Origin: JAWKOK01 sp963698255
GTDB lineage: Bacteria > Chloroflexota > Anaerolineae > Caldilineales > Caldilineaceae
DNA length: 64,000 bases
Reading direction: 5' to 3'
Assembly: GCA_963698255.1 (NCBI GenBank)
Contig: CAVOQD010000016.1
Span: 102,420-166,419 of the forward strand
Shown here piece after piece: positions 50,709 through 59,555 of the stretch. The first letter of the stretch is position 1. Each line of letters opens with the position of its first letter. The notes beneath the pieces are model-generated. The model saw nothing but the letters and a program-made list of their open reading frames with translations. It was not told the origin of the DNA and ran no database searches. The position numbers were made by a program, and so were the translations under genes.

Positions 50709-51362
50709 TTATGCGCAGCAAACCACCTGACGCCGCGTTTCCATATCGGCGAGAGCCTCACGATCGCCCGCGATAAACAGGCGAGTCGCTCTGGCCAGAT
50801 GTCTGTAGAACGCCGTCTTGGCGCCATGCTCAACGGCGATCGAGAAGTCTTCACCCCAGATGCCTACATGTCGGTTCAGGAAGGATTGTTGTCTCTTCAA
50901 CCATTCGGCTGCGCCGTCGGCATCGCCGTTGCCAAGCGCTTCAATCTCTTTGTAGATCAAGAAGTAGAGAAATTCCAGTTCGACAGCGATGTGATCAGGC
51001 GCATCGTTGAGTCCGCCGGCAATATCTAGGCCGGCCTCGCGATAGCGTTTTTCAGCGTCAATAGTCGACGCACCCATGACCGCCCGCTGTCCCTCCAGGT
51101 AGACCGAACCGTATGGGGCAGCGAGCAGCTTAAATGGCCCAACGAAGAGCTGCGAAAAGTCGATCTTGAGTCGATCCAGATCAGCCTCTTGCCTCATTGA
51201 GGCGACATCGGTCACGGCTTCAGGGCAAATCTGTGACAGCGCGGCCTCCAGGTCGCGCAGATGATCGAGCGTCTCCTGCACCGGCAGATAGTAGCAGTTT
51301 GACAGAACCTTGTAGACTACCGCCCGATACTCCTCGACCTCTATGAGTGTATCCAAAATCAT
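50709..51362 (-). CDS. TorD/DmsD family Mo-enzyme chaperone
   Basis: 217 residues from MILDTLIEVEEYRAVVYKVL with AGGGTG upstream; a longer frame exists but starts inside the cytochrome c intergenic. The DFSQLFVGPFKLLAAPYGSV and DHIAVELEFLYFLIYKE motifs define the TorD family. It binds the TAT signal of the catalytic subunit and holds it for cofactor loading. Helical throughout. Consistent with the twin-arginine signal on the reductase. Confidence 0.85.
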   Translation of the reverse strand: MILDTLIEVEEYRAVVYKVLSNCYYLPVQETLDHLRDLEAALSQICPEAVTDVASMRQEADLDRLKIDFSQLFVGPFKLLAAPYGSVYLEGQRAVMGASTIDAEKRYREAGLDIAGGLNDAPDHIAVELEFLYFLIYKEIEALGNGDADGAAEWLKRQQSFLNRHVGIWGEDFSIAVEHGAKTAFYRHLARATRLFIAGDREALADMETRRQVVCCA

Positions 51363-51454
51363 CGCGTTGTTCACCTCACCCTGTTGAAAACGGGAATAGA
51401 CGCTCGCGTGCCAGATCCCCGGCACGCGAGCGTTCAAACCATCTCTGACGGAAA

Positions 51455-51823
51455 TTACTCTTGCGGCTCGTACATCGGGAAGCCCGGCCCTGTCAGATGA
51501 CAGCCCAAGCAGACTCTGCGGTCAGAGGGTCCCTCATCTTCGTTATAGGGTGGGTCGCCCAACTCGTACGGCGCTTCCTCAACATGACACTGGGTGCACT
51601 TCATATTGAGCGTATCGGCGTGGATTACGTGGAAGCGTTGCTCACGCTCCATGCCGTACTCCTCACCGACGTCGATCTTGCCGGCCCGAATCTCGCGTGC
51701 CAGCCGGTCCAGGGAGACCGGCTCCTCCTGACCGATGACTGGATTGGCCACGACGCCCGTGATCATCAGCGCCAAGACCACGACGAAGGCCGCGGCCAAA
51801 ACGCCAAACAGTTTGATCTTCAT
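51455..51823 (-). CDS. Membrane-anchored diheme cytochrome c subunit
   Basis: 122 residues. N-terminal anchor (LFGVLAAAFVVVLALMITGV), then two heme motifs, CTQCH and CLGCH, spaced 36 residues apart, and a short PMYEPQE end. Histidines HVIHAD may be distal ligands. Start overlaps the ferredoxin stop by one base. It takes the place that an NrfD-type quinol-oxidising membrane protein occupies in most PsrABC/TtrBCA-like operons, so electrons may come from a cytochrome bc or other quinol:cytochrome donor. Confidence 0.8.
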   Translation of the reverse strand: MKIKLFGVLAAAFVVVLALMITGVVANPVIGQEEPVSLDRLAREIRAGKIDVGEEYGMEREQRFHVIHADTLNMKCTQCHVEEAPYELGDPPYNEDEGPSDRRVCLGCHLTGPGFPMYEPQE

Positions 51824-52548
51824 CAGACTTCTCCCTTGGTCTTTTCGTAGCTGCCAGGCTGGAAGCTGCGGATGTAGTGAACCCTCGGCTCGGTGCCCAT
51901 ATCCTCGCGCAGACGCTGGGATCTGTGCGTGCCCAGTAGCTTGCTCGCGCTGCTCTCCGGATCGTCCAGGTCACCGAAGATACGCGCGCTGGTCGGACAG
52001 ACCTCGACGCAGTAGGGCAGTTGGCCGTTGCTGATCCGGTGATCGCAGAAGGTGCATTTCTCGACCACGCCCTGGGGCCTGATACCCGGCATGGTCTCCG
52101 CTCGGTCCGGGTTGTAGTAGGGGATGGTCGTGCCGCCTACCTGTTCAACCAGTTCAATGGGCGTCGACGTGCCCCCAGGAATCGCCGCCGTATCCTCTCG
52201 CCAGCGCGCATGAGGCTCGTCACCGTTGAAGTGGATGACGCCGTAGGGACAAGCAGCCATGCAATATCGACAGCCGATGCACTTGTCGACATCGATCATG
52301 GTGATGCCGTTTTCACTCTTGTACATGGCCTCGGTGGGACAGGCCGCCACACAGGGCGCGTTGGCGCAGTGGTTGCAGAGCGTCGGCGTGTAGTCATAGC
52401 GCACGTGGGGGAAGTTGCCCGACGTGCTCGTGATCTTGCTCGACCAGGCAACGCCTTCCGACAGATTGTTCTCATTCTTGCAGCCGATGATGCAGGCAGC
52501 GCAACCTGTGCATCTGTGCAGGTCGATCACCATTCCATAAGTAGCCAC
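51823..52548 (-). CDS. Four-cluster ferredoxin subunit (DmsB/PsrB/TtrB-like)
   Basis: 241 residues. CTGCAACIIGCKN, CNHCANAPCVAACP, CIGCRYCMAACP and CTFCDHRISNGQLPYCVEVCP give four [4Fe-4S] sites. This is the electron-transfer subunit of Mo-bisPGD reductases. It carries no own TAT signal and should be co-exported with the catalytic subunit. Ten bases downstream of the reductase stop. Confidence 0.92.
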   Translation of the reverse strand: MATYGMVIDLHRCTGCAACIIGCKNENNLSEGVAWSSKITSTSGNFPHVRYDYTPTLCNHCANAPCVAACPTEAMYKSENGITMIDVDKCIGCRYCMAACPYGVIHFNGDEPHARWREDTAAIPGGTSTPIELVEQVGGTTIPYYNPDRAETMPGIRPQGVVEKCTFCDHRISNGQLPYCVEVCPTSARIFGDLDDPESSASKLLGTHRSQRLREDMGTEPRVHYIRSFQPGSYEKTKGEV

Positions 52549-52557
52549 AGTCGCCTC

Positions 52558-55144
52558 CTACGCTTTCTCGACCTTGACTCGGGCAGTGCCATAGTAGGCG
52601 GAACTGCCGCTGAGCCGGTCGTAGTCTGCCGGTATGATATCGTTGTTATTGCCGCCTCTGGGCGTGACGCCGTAGGTCTCGGCGGCGATTCGGCCATAGG
52701 CCCAGTGTCCCTGGCCGTAAGCTTTGGCCACCGTGCCGGGACGGACGCCCTCCCACAGCTTGGCGGTGCATTGCAGTTCGCCGGTGGGCGAGATGAGCTT
52801 GATCTCCTCGCCGTCCACGATGCCATAGGTCTCGGCATCTAGCGGGTTAAACTTGGCCACGTCATCGTACGCCTCATCACCGGGGTCGACATCGCGCAGT
52901 TCCTGGTACCAACTGCAGTTTGCGGAGCGCCCCTCACGATTGAGTCGGGACTTGTAGTCGACAAAGACGAAGGGATATTCGGCCTCATCGCCCCACATAA
53001 ACGGCTCCTCGTAGTGGGGTACGAAGGCCACATCACCGTGGGCCAGATAGTTGCACGTCTCCAAAATATCGTCGACATCGGTCTCATGCTTCTCAGCGTG
53101 GCCGGTCAGCGCCTTCTTCAGCGTCTCGCTGTAGAACTCGAACATGCCGGACTCGGTCTTCATGGCGCCCCAGCGCTTGCGGAAGGGGTACGGGTCCGAG
53201 TTCCAGACGCCCGTTGAACGGAAGTCTTCCCAGCCCTCAAATTGATCACCGCCCTCGTACAGAGCCGGGTCCCAGAGCTTGTGGGTGGCGTGCTTGAGCG
53301 CGTAGAGTGCGAACTCGCCTTCGTTGGTCGGCGCTTCCCCGGTCTCCGGGTTGACGTAGGACTGATAGTGGCGCAGCAGGTTGTCGAAGCCGCGCTCGGC
53401 CAGCTTGCCGGCCAGCATCCACGGAATCTCGGTCTCGTCGGTCTTGACATCCCAGACCGGCTCGATGACCGGCTGCAACATGGTCACATGGCGATAGCCG
53501 TTGCCGTGTACCTTGACATATCCGTATTTCTCGAACATGTGGTTGGTCGAGGGTAGGATGATGTCGGCAAACCAACTGAATTCGGAGGCGTTGGTTGTGA
53601 TGTGCACGAGGAATGGGATCTTGGCCAACGCTCGATGCCAACGCTCGGTCTGCGGGGCCGAGAAGTTGAAGTTGTTCATGTAGGCGATAGCGACCTTGAT
53701 CTCATTGGGATCTTCGTTCAAAATGCCTTCTGCCGCATTGTTGGTCACCACGCCGCCACCCGACTTACCCTCGGTCAGCGCCGGGAAAGCCTTGGTACCG
53801 CGGTGATCGATCTTTTTGTGGCTCGTGCCTTCTGCGGCAATCTCATCCATATAATCTTCGTAGCCGGGGAAGGACTGAGTGTACTCCTTGTTGGCCTTCA
53901 ACGTGCCGCCTACGTTATCGACAGCGCCAGTCAGGCCGTTGAGGGCATGGGCCGCCATGGACGCATACGCGCCGCGCGGGCTGCATGACCGGGCCGCCGC
54001 CTACCCAGGACATGGCCCGTGGAGCGGCCTCGCCGAACTCAGTAGCCACTTTGAGGATCTGTTCGGCAGGTAGGCCGGTCCGTTCCGCGGCCCACTCAGG
54101 CGTCTTGTCCTTCAGTTCCAGGTTCCACCATTTGACCAGACCGTGGGTGAAGATCTCTTCAAAGCTCTCTTCGGGTACCTCTTCGCCGGCCACGAACAGG
54201 TTCTCTCCGTCGACGAAGTCGCCCACAAACTCCCTGCTCCAGAGGCCTGCCGTCAGCAGTATATGGGCGATGCCAACGGCCAGCGCACCATCCTCACCCG
54301 GCTTGACCGGCATCCACTCGTCTGACTTGGCTGCGGTGGCCGAGAAACGGGGATCGATGACGACTGCCTTTGCATGTCGCATAGCGTCGCCCCATGCGCT
54401 CATGTAATAGGAGACCTGGCGGTTGGCTGAGAGCGGATCCGCTCCCCACAGGAGGATGTAGCGGGTGTTCTCCACATCATATTGGCGGTAGGTCCACTCG
54501 CCCTCGGTGTAGTACGGCCCGAACTTCTCAGCCTCAGCGCAGAGCGAGCTGTGGGAGATGTTGTTGGGCGATCCGATGATCTTGGTCATGCGGTCGTAGA
54601 TGATGTCGCGCATGTACGAGTAACGACCACGCATCAACATGTACTTGTGGGTCTCGTTATTGTCACGCAACGCCATGATCTGGTCGGCGATGGTGTCGAG
54701 CGCCTCATCCCAGGTGATGGGCACGAACTGCGGATCCACGCCCTGGCCCTTATCGGGATTAGTGCGCTTCATGGGTGTTTTGACCCGGTCCGGATCGTAG
54801 ACCTGTTGCAAGCCGAGGTGAGCACGCGGGCAACTGGCTTCGCCGTTGACCTTCGAGTTGGGATTGCCCCTGACCTTGACGGCGCGACCGTCGGTGACGA
54901 AGACCTGCTTCGAGCACCACGAGGTACAGCCCTGACAAGTGGTCGGCAACCATTCGCCTTCGGCCAACTGCACGGCCAGATTCGCCGATGCTGCCGGTGC
55001 GGCCGCAAAGGCATGCAGTTCCGGCGCCGGCATCTGGCTGGCTACGACCGCGGCCCCACCTGCAACTCCTGTGAATTTCAGGAAGGTGCGCCTGGACAGT
55101 GCCAGCGAAGGCGCCGGGCCTCCGTTAAACGCTTTCATTTTCAT
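52558..55144 (-). CDS. TAT-exported molybdopterin oxidoreductase, catalytic subunit, one +1 frameshift
   Basis: Corrected length 861 residues from MKMKAFNGGPAPS. Twin-arginine signal SRRTFLKFTGVAGGAAVVAS at 17-36. A [4Fe-4S] site with C70, C73, C77 and C105; predicted Mo ligand C202 in SHSSLCAEAEKFG, which argues for the Psr/Phs/Arr/Ttr/Nap side of the DMSO reductase family, not Ser (DmsA) or Asp (NarG). The C-terminal MopB domain is complete (IKLISPTGE ... ARVKVEKA). The frame shifts by one base near 53982 (GGPVMQP/RGAYASMAAHALNG). A leader with hairpins and terminator precedes it. Substrate unknown: sulfur oxyanion or arsenate-type most likely. Confidence 0.85.
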
Positions 55145-55186
55145 CTGAAGTCTACCCCCTCTGTGTCGGTTGGTTGACGGATAAAA

Positions 55187-55226
55187 CGAAAAAAGGAAGC
55201 CGCCCCTACTTCGGGGCGGCTTCCTT
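55187..55226 (-). terminator. Intrinsic terminator in the reductase leader
   Basis: On the minus strand AAGGAAGCCGCCCC and GGGGCGGCTTCCTT form a perfect 14-base stem, loop GAAGTA, followed by TTTT. It lies 49-88 bases before the reductase ATG, so it must be conditional. Confidence 0.85.
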
Positions 55227-55365
55227 CTCAAGTCGGTCCAGTGTGAGGACGTCGGAAGGCGACAGCGTTTCCCCTGTCGCCTGGCCTTGATCATGGCATC
55301 GTCAAGGCGGCGGCCCGCCCCCTTAGACGTAGCGTCGTTAGGCAGCCAGGCTCGGAAGCGCCCTA
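55227..55365 (-). ncRNA. Riboswitch-like leader, candidate Moco/Tuco riboswitch
   Basis: Between a -10-like TACAAT and the terminator, the minus strand folds into several stems: GGCGACAG/CTGTCGCC with a GAAA-containing loop (55258-55281), GCCTTGA/TCAAGGC (55284-55308), GACG/CGTC, and GAGCC/GGCT near the 5' end. Leaders of this type (aptamer, then terminator) precede molybdopterin enzyme genes in the Moco/Tuco riboswitch family. Compared with the Rfam model the match is from memory only; the structure, location and target gene are the support. Confidence 0.55.
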
Positions 55366-55371
55366 ATTGTA
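55366..55371 (-). promoter_or_regulatory. -10 box of the reductase operon
   Basis: TACAAT with an upstream TG-like extension starts the leader about seven bases before the predicted transcript start. No good -35 element, consistent with activator dependence. Confidence 0.45.
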
Positions 55372-55446
55372 CAGTTTTTCACAAGGCGACGGTAGCAGGA
55401 GAATCCCGCTCTTTTTGAGAATCGTGTAGGGAGAAACAGAAGAGGT

Positions 55447-55468
55447 TTGTCAGGGAATTCCCTGACAA
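55447..55468. promoter_or_regulatory. 22-base perfect palindrome, candidate response regulator site
   Basis: TTGTCAGGGAA and its exact complement meet without a loop, about 80-100 bases upstream of the predicted reductase start. A loopless palindrome suits a dimeric DNA-binding protein, likely the adjacent LuxR-type regulator. Confidence 0.6.
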
Positions 55469-55534
55469 GATCATGTAGCGGTTGAGAGAAAGATAGCGGA
55501 TGCGGCGACTTGTGTGGATCCCTGCGGCTTTCGC

Positions 55535-56251
55535 CTACCCTATGTCGTTCTTGGCATCGTCCAGCAGGCCGTGCTGCAAGGCGAAGCGGACGAGCGCCGC
55601 CCGGCTTCTGAGGTTGAGCTTCTCCATCACACGCGCCTTATAGGTCTCAACCGTCTTGACACTGAGCTGGAGCATGGCTGCGATCTCTTTGTTGGAGTGA
55701 CCCAATGCGATGTGTTGAAGCACCTCCAGTTCGCGTTGGCTGAGCAGTGAGATCGGATCATCATCGGGCGGCGCCGGTGGTTCAGCTTCACCTTTCTTCT
55801 GCAACAGGAGCTGCGCGTGTTCCGGGTGCAGAAAGATGCCGCCATTGTGTACAGTGCGGATTGCGCTGAGTAGTTCGTTGTCGGCCGCCTCCTTCAACAC
55901 GTAGCCTGCGCCGCCTGCGGTCAGCACTTGATGTAGATATTCGGCATCATCATGCATGGTGAGCACGAGCACCTGCGTCTGGCTTGCCGCCGAACGGATG
56001 GCCGGCAGGGCCTCCAGACCATTACAATTGGGCATATTGATATCGAGCAGCAGCACGTCGGGATGAAGTTGTGACACTTGCGCCACACAGCCAACGCCGT
56101 CCGCGGCTTCGCCGATGACCTCCATGTCCGCTTCGGCGTTGAGCAGGGCTTTCAGCCCCGCACGTAGGACTGCGTGGTCATCAGCGAGGAAGAGGCGAAT
56201 GGGGGCAGGATCTTCTTGTCGAGCCGGTGTAGTTGTATTCAATCCTGGCAC
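55535..56251 (-). CDS. NarL/LuxR-type response regulator
   Basis: 238 residues from GTG (VPGLNTTTPARQ) with GGGAG seven bases upstream; the open frame continues far into the kinase gene and is not used. Receiver domain RLFLADDHAVLRAGLKALL with phospho-Asp in DVLLLDIN, then LuxR-type HTH: SQRELEVLQHIALGHSNKEIA and LSVKTVETYKARVMEKLNLR. Ten bases downstream of the kinase stop, so same operon. Probably activates the reductase operon via the palindrome at its promoter. Confidence 0.88.
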   Translation of the reverse strand: MPGLNTTTPARQEDPAPIRLFLADDHAVLRAGLKALLNAEADMEVIGEAADGVGCVAQVSQLHPDVLLLDINMPNCNGLEALPAIRSAASQTQVLVLTMHDDAEYLHQVLTAGGAGYVLKEAADNELLSAIRTVHNGGIFLHPEHAQLLLQKKGEAEPPAPPDDDPISLLSQRELEVLQHIALGHSNKEIAAMLQLSVKTVETYKARVMEKLNLRSRAALVRFALQHGLLDDAKNDIG

Positions 56252-56261
56252 TCTTCGCTCC

Positions 56262-57743
56262 CTATCCCTCTCGCGGCACGTCGACATAGACCGAGGTGCC
56301 ACCCGCGTTGCTCTCGATGTCGAGCCTCCCACCGACCAACTCGGCACGCTCAACCATACCATGGATGCCCACGCTTGCGCCTGTCCGTCGAGCTTCGGCT
56401 GGGTCGAAGCCAACGCCGTCATCCTCAATGATTGCCTGGACTTGTCCATCGCGAGCGGAGAGCAGCACGCTCACTGTATGGCTTTGACCGTGACGGGCAG
56501 CGTTGGTCATGGCCTCCTGGATGATGCGATAGAGGCTGATCTCGGTGGAGGACGGAAGCCGGGCTGAGAGGTTGCAATGTAGGTCGACGTCAAGATCCGG
56601 ATATTGCAGGGAAAATTCGGCAGCGAAGCGTTCCAGCGCGGCCTCCAGTCCCAGATCGTCGAGAACACTGGGACGCAACTGGCGTCCCAACAAACGCACT
56701 TCGTCCAGTGCGCTAACGGCGGAGACACGCATCTCTTCAGCATGCTGTCGCATCCCGTCTACAGTTTCCATCTGGGAAGCAAGTTTCATGCCCAGAATGA
56801 GTGATGCCAGTGATTGGCCAACGCTGTCATGTAGCTCACGGGCGATTCGTTTGCGCTCTTCTTCCTCGACCGTGATCAGTTGTTCCAGCAGCCGAGTGCG
56901 CGCTGCTTCCTTCTCTCGGATCGCCTGCTGGCTCACGCTCAGCTCGTCGACCATCTGATTGAAGGCATCGGCGAGATCGCCGATCTCGTCGTCGGCCCAA
57001 TGGGGGGCGCGTGCAGCCAGGTTTCCCTGTCCGACCTGCCGGGTCGTTTCGACGAGATGTAGGATAGGGCGGGTCAAGAGCCAGGTCAGCATCATGGCCG
57101 CCAGGACGCCGGCGATGGCTACCACCAGGGTTGTCAACAACATGCGACCGGTGACGGCATTGACCTCACCATGCAGCCGAGTTTCGGTCAAACCAAGATG
57201 CACAACACCAGCCTGACCATCGAGGATAGGCGCAGCAAATTCATGGACGATACCTTCGTTGCTGGCAAAGGTCACTGTACGTACAACGCCGCCCAGGCTC
57301 TCCAGGTCGTTTCGTTCTTCAAGTGTGAGCAATTCGCTGGGGAAGCCTTCATTACCGAAGGTATGGGCCAGAATCATCTCGTCGGCATCGTGGATGAAGG
57401 CGTAGAGCACATCGGGATGAAGGACCACGGTGTCGTTGAGCAGTTGGTAAAGGGCGTAGTTGTCGTTGAGCAGGATGGGATCGGTGCTGCGCGCGGCCAG
57501 ATCGCTGGCCACGGAAAGGCCACGATTGTCGAGTTCGTCGAGAAAGACTTGGTCCATAACCACGCGAACCTGCCAGGTTATACCCAGGCCAAGTACAATG
57601 GTCAACGTCAAGACAATGCCCAGAATCTTTGTACGTACGCTTACGCCGCCAATGAGCGTCCAGGCCCACTCAAGCCAATGCGCACTAGCAGGCGAAAACG
57701 CCTGTGTGTCGACCTCTCCGGCTGTCTCGGAGACGGTGGTCAC
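56262..57743 (-). CDS. HAMP-containing sensor histidine kinase (HisKA_3)
   Basis: 493 residues. GTG start overlaps the stop of the binding protein gene (GGTGA). Two helices (ILGIVLTLTIVLGLGITWQV; VVAIAGVLAAMMLTWLL) flank a periplasmic domain of about 150 residues; a HAMP segment (RPILHLVETTRQVGQGNLAA) leads to IARELHDSVGQSLASLI (phospho-His) and an ATPase (DDGVGFDPAEARRTGASVGI; GMVERAELVGGRLDI). This is a NarX/DegS-type kinase. The partner lipoprotein probably signals to the periplasmic domain. Confidence 0.9.
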   Translation of the reverse strand: MTTVSETAGEVDTQAFSPASAHWLEWAWTLIGGVSVRTKILGIVLTLTIVLGLGITWQVRVVMDQVFLDELDNRGLSVASDLAARSTDPILLNDNYALYQLLNDTVVLHPDVLYAFIHDADEMILAHTFGNEGFPSELLTLEERNDLESLGGVVRTVTFASNEGIVHEFAAPILDGQAGVVHLGLTETRLHGEVNAVTGRMLLTTLVVAIAGVLAAMMLTWLLTRPILHLVETTRQVGQGNLAARAPHWADDEIGDLADAFNQMVDELSVSQQAIREKEAARTRLLEQLITVEEEERKRIARELHDSVGQSLASLILGMKLASQMETVDGMRQHAEEMRVSAVSALDEVRLLGRQLRPSVLDDLGLEAALERFAAEFSLQYPDLDVDLHCNLSARLPSSTEISLYRIIQEAMTNAARHGQSHTVSVLLSARDGQVQAIIEDDGVGFDPAEARRTGASVGIHGMVERAELVGGRLDIESNAGGTSVYVDVPREG

Positions 57744-58705
57744 CTTAGCTCTCCAGTCTCGTGGATTAGATGTCGCGCTTCAGCATAGGCTGCGTCATCG
57801 ATGCGTACGAATCGGTCGATACCCAGTTCATCCAGGATCCCTTGTCCGCTCGGTTCTTGTGACATGGAAAGGAGCGTATCCTGAATCAGCAGTTTCTGCT
57901 TGGGTGGAAGGCCCGGCGGCACCACTACCGGCGGGATACCGAACGGTTGCGAACGGTCGATAACCTTCAGCCGGCCGAGCAGAGTTGGATCTCGTAACAG
58001 TGCGTAGTCCAGGACGAGGCTGTCCACGGCAGCGCCGTCGGCCACACCGTCGGCCACGGCCTTGATGGCGCGATCATGGCTGTAGGTAAAAAAGGTGTCG
58101 CTGAAGAATTTGTCCGGCTGATGGCCGAGTTTGTCGAGCAAATGGGTCGGGTGAACGCGGCCGCTAAAGCTCATTGGATCAGTGAAGGCGAAGCGTTTGC
58201 CAGCCAGGTCGGCGATGGAACCGGCATCGCTGTCAATTGGGACGATAAGCTCGGAATAGTAGACGGTCTCACCGTTGATCTCAGGCGCCACGAGTAACTC
58301 CATGCCAAAGCGCTCATGGCCATCGACGTAGGCGCTGGTGCAGACGAAGGCGACGTCGACCTGGCCGTCGGCAACCAGTTTGTTGACTTCGGCGTAGGTG
58401 CGTCGCTGAATCAACTCGACCGGTCTACCCAACTTCTCTTCCAGGTATTGGGCAAATACCAGGTAGCTCTCTGCTGTGCCCTGTGGCGAAATGATGGCGG
58501 CTACGGCCAGGCGCAACGGCAGCACGTCCGAGTCCATTGTGGCGGGCAAGGGTGTGCGTTTATCCAGGTCGACGTACGGTAGTTCTGCGGCACGGATGGA
58601 CGTGCAGCCTGTCAAAACAAGTATCGCCAGTAGGAGGGCGACAGCGTAGACGACCGGGATTAAAATGCTAGAAGACTGAGAAAACGGGCAGAACCACTTC
58701 GTCAT
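57740..58705 (-). CDS. PhnD-like oxyanion-binding lipoprotein
   Basis: 321 residues from MTKWFCPFSQ; longer starts exist. Lipobox LVLTGCTS with C34, and a periplasmic-binding fold (RLAVAAIISPQGTAESYLVF; LEEKLGRPVELIQRRTYAEV; KRFAFTDPMSFSGRVHPTHL). Beyond C34 it has one cysteine only, C122 in DVAFVCTSAYVDGH. PhnD-family proteins such as AioX/ArxX bind arsenite through a single Cys, and TtrS carries a PhnD-like sensor for tetrathionate. With no ABC transporter around, it is a signal receptor for the kinase, translationally coupled. Confidence 0.85.
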   Translation of the reverse strand: MTKWFCPFSQSSSILIPVVYAVALLLAILVLTGCTSIRAAELPYVDLDKRTPLPATMDSDVLPLRLAVAAIISPQGTAESYLVFAQYLEEKLGRPVELIQRRTYAEVNKLVADGQVDVAFVCTSAYVDGHERFGMELLVAPEINGETVYYSELIVPIDSDAGSIADLAGKRFAFTDPMSFSGRVHPTHLLDKLGHQPDKFFSDTFFTYSHDRAIKAVADGVADGAAVDSLVLDYALLRDPTLLGRLKVIDRSQPFGIPPVVVPPGLPPKQKLLIQDTLLSMSQEPSGQGILDELGIDRFVRIDDAAYAEARHLIHETGELR

Positions 58706-58857
58706 GCCGGATTCCTTCATCTGTAGTCTTGTCGGGGAAGCAGCTGGTGAATCACCCATCGATCGCTACTGCGTTCACGGGCGATCTAGGCCATTATTAT
58801 ACACGATGACGTGGAAAACAGCGTGAGCGAAAGTCTTAAGGCATCGGTTCTTTCAAT

Positions 58858-59301
58858 TCATACGCCGGTGGGTACAGCCTCCAACGCCAGTCTCGCTCGC
58901 TTAACGGCGTAGCGAACATTGCCCAGACAGCAGCTGCCCTGCGGATTGCGGATATCGCAGGCGCATTGGCCGGTCTGCGTGCCTTCGGTGACCGTCTCGA
59001 CCACGGTGCTCTGACCTGTTTCGGCCAACTCGGCGCTGATTGTGCCCGGCGTGTGCCGGAAACAGTAGCAGACGAAGACATCGTCGTCCTGCGGGTGCTT
59101 CTAGTGAACAGCAACGCGCAGGTCGGTCTCGCTCATCGTCTGCTCGCCGTCGAGGGAGAAATAGGCCGCCGGGCCATCTTCTGTGCGACAGAAACCATAG
59201 CCGCTGGGCCGAATATTGTGCAGGCTGATACTGCTGGCAAGTGGATATGTACTGTGGCTACCGTGTCCCTGTTCCTTTTCGTTCACTGGACTCGCTGCCA
59301 C
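58858..59301 (-). pseudogene. CopZ-like [2Fe-2S] metallochaperone with in-frame TAG
   Basis: GYGFCRTEDGPAAYFSLDGE, RVAVH, then TAG (59101-59103), then KHPQDDDVFVCYCFRHTPGT, GQCACDIRNPQGSCC, all in one frame. The family (CopZ-type copper/iron-sulfur protein) has Gln or another residue at the stop position. The N-terminal metal-binding part is missing and runs into IS1-like sequence, so it is truncated too. Likely decayed; suppression at the TAG cannot be excluded. Confidence 0.65.
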
Positions 59302-59420
59302 AACAGTTGCAGTGCAGGAACCGGATATTGTCCTTGCCGCAGGCTTTGCGGACCGTCATATTTCGCTGGCCGGCCTGGTCGTACAGATCGCAATCTGACT
59401 CAACACATGCTAAACTCTCA
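59258..59420 (-). mobile_element. IS1-type transposase N-terminal fragment
   Basis: LACVESDCDLYDQAGQRNMT and CNCCGSESSERKGTGTR match the N-terminal zinc-ribbon of IS1-like transposases. No further transposase part is present. It adjoins the truncated CopZ-like gene. Confidence 0.6.
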
Positions 59421-59555
59421 ATGGATGGTCTCGTGTGTTTTGTTTTTGTGGTCTGGCGATTCTTTGGATCGAATTTTTGCGATAGCAAGAGGAGCGCCGC
59501 CTACTTGTTGCTGGCGACATAAGCGGCAGAAGCAATCATAAAACGGAGAGAAATT

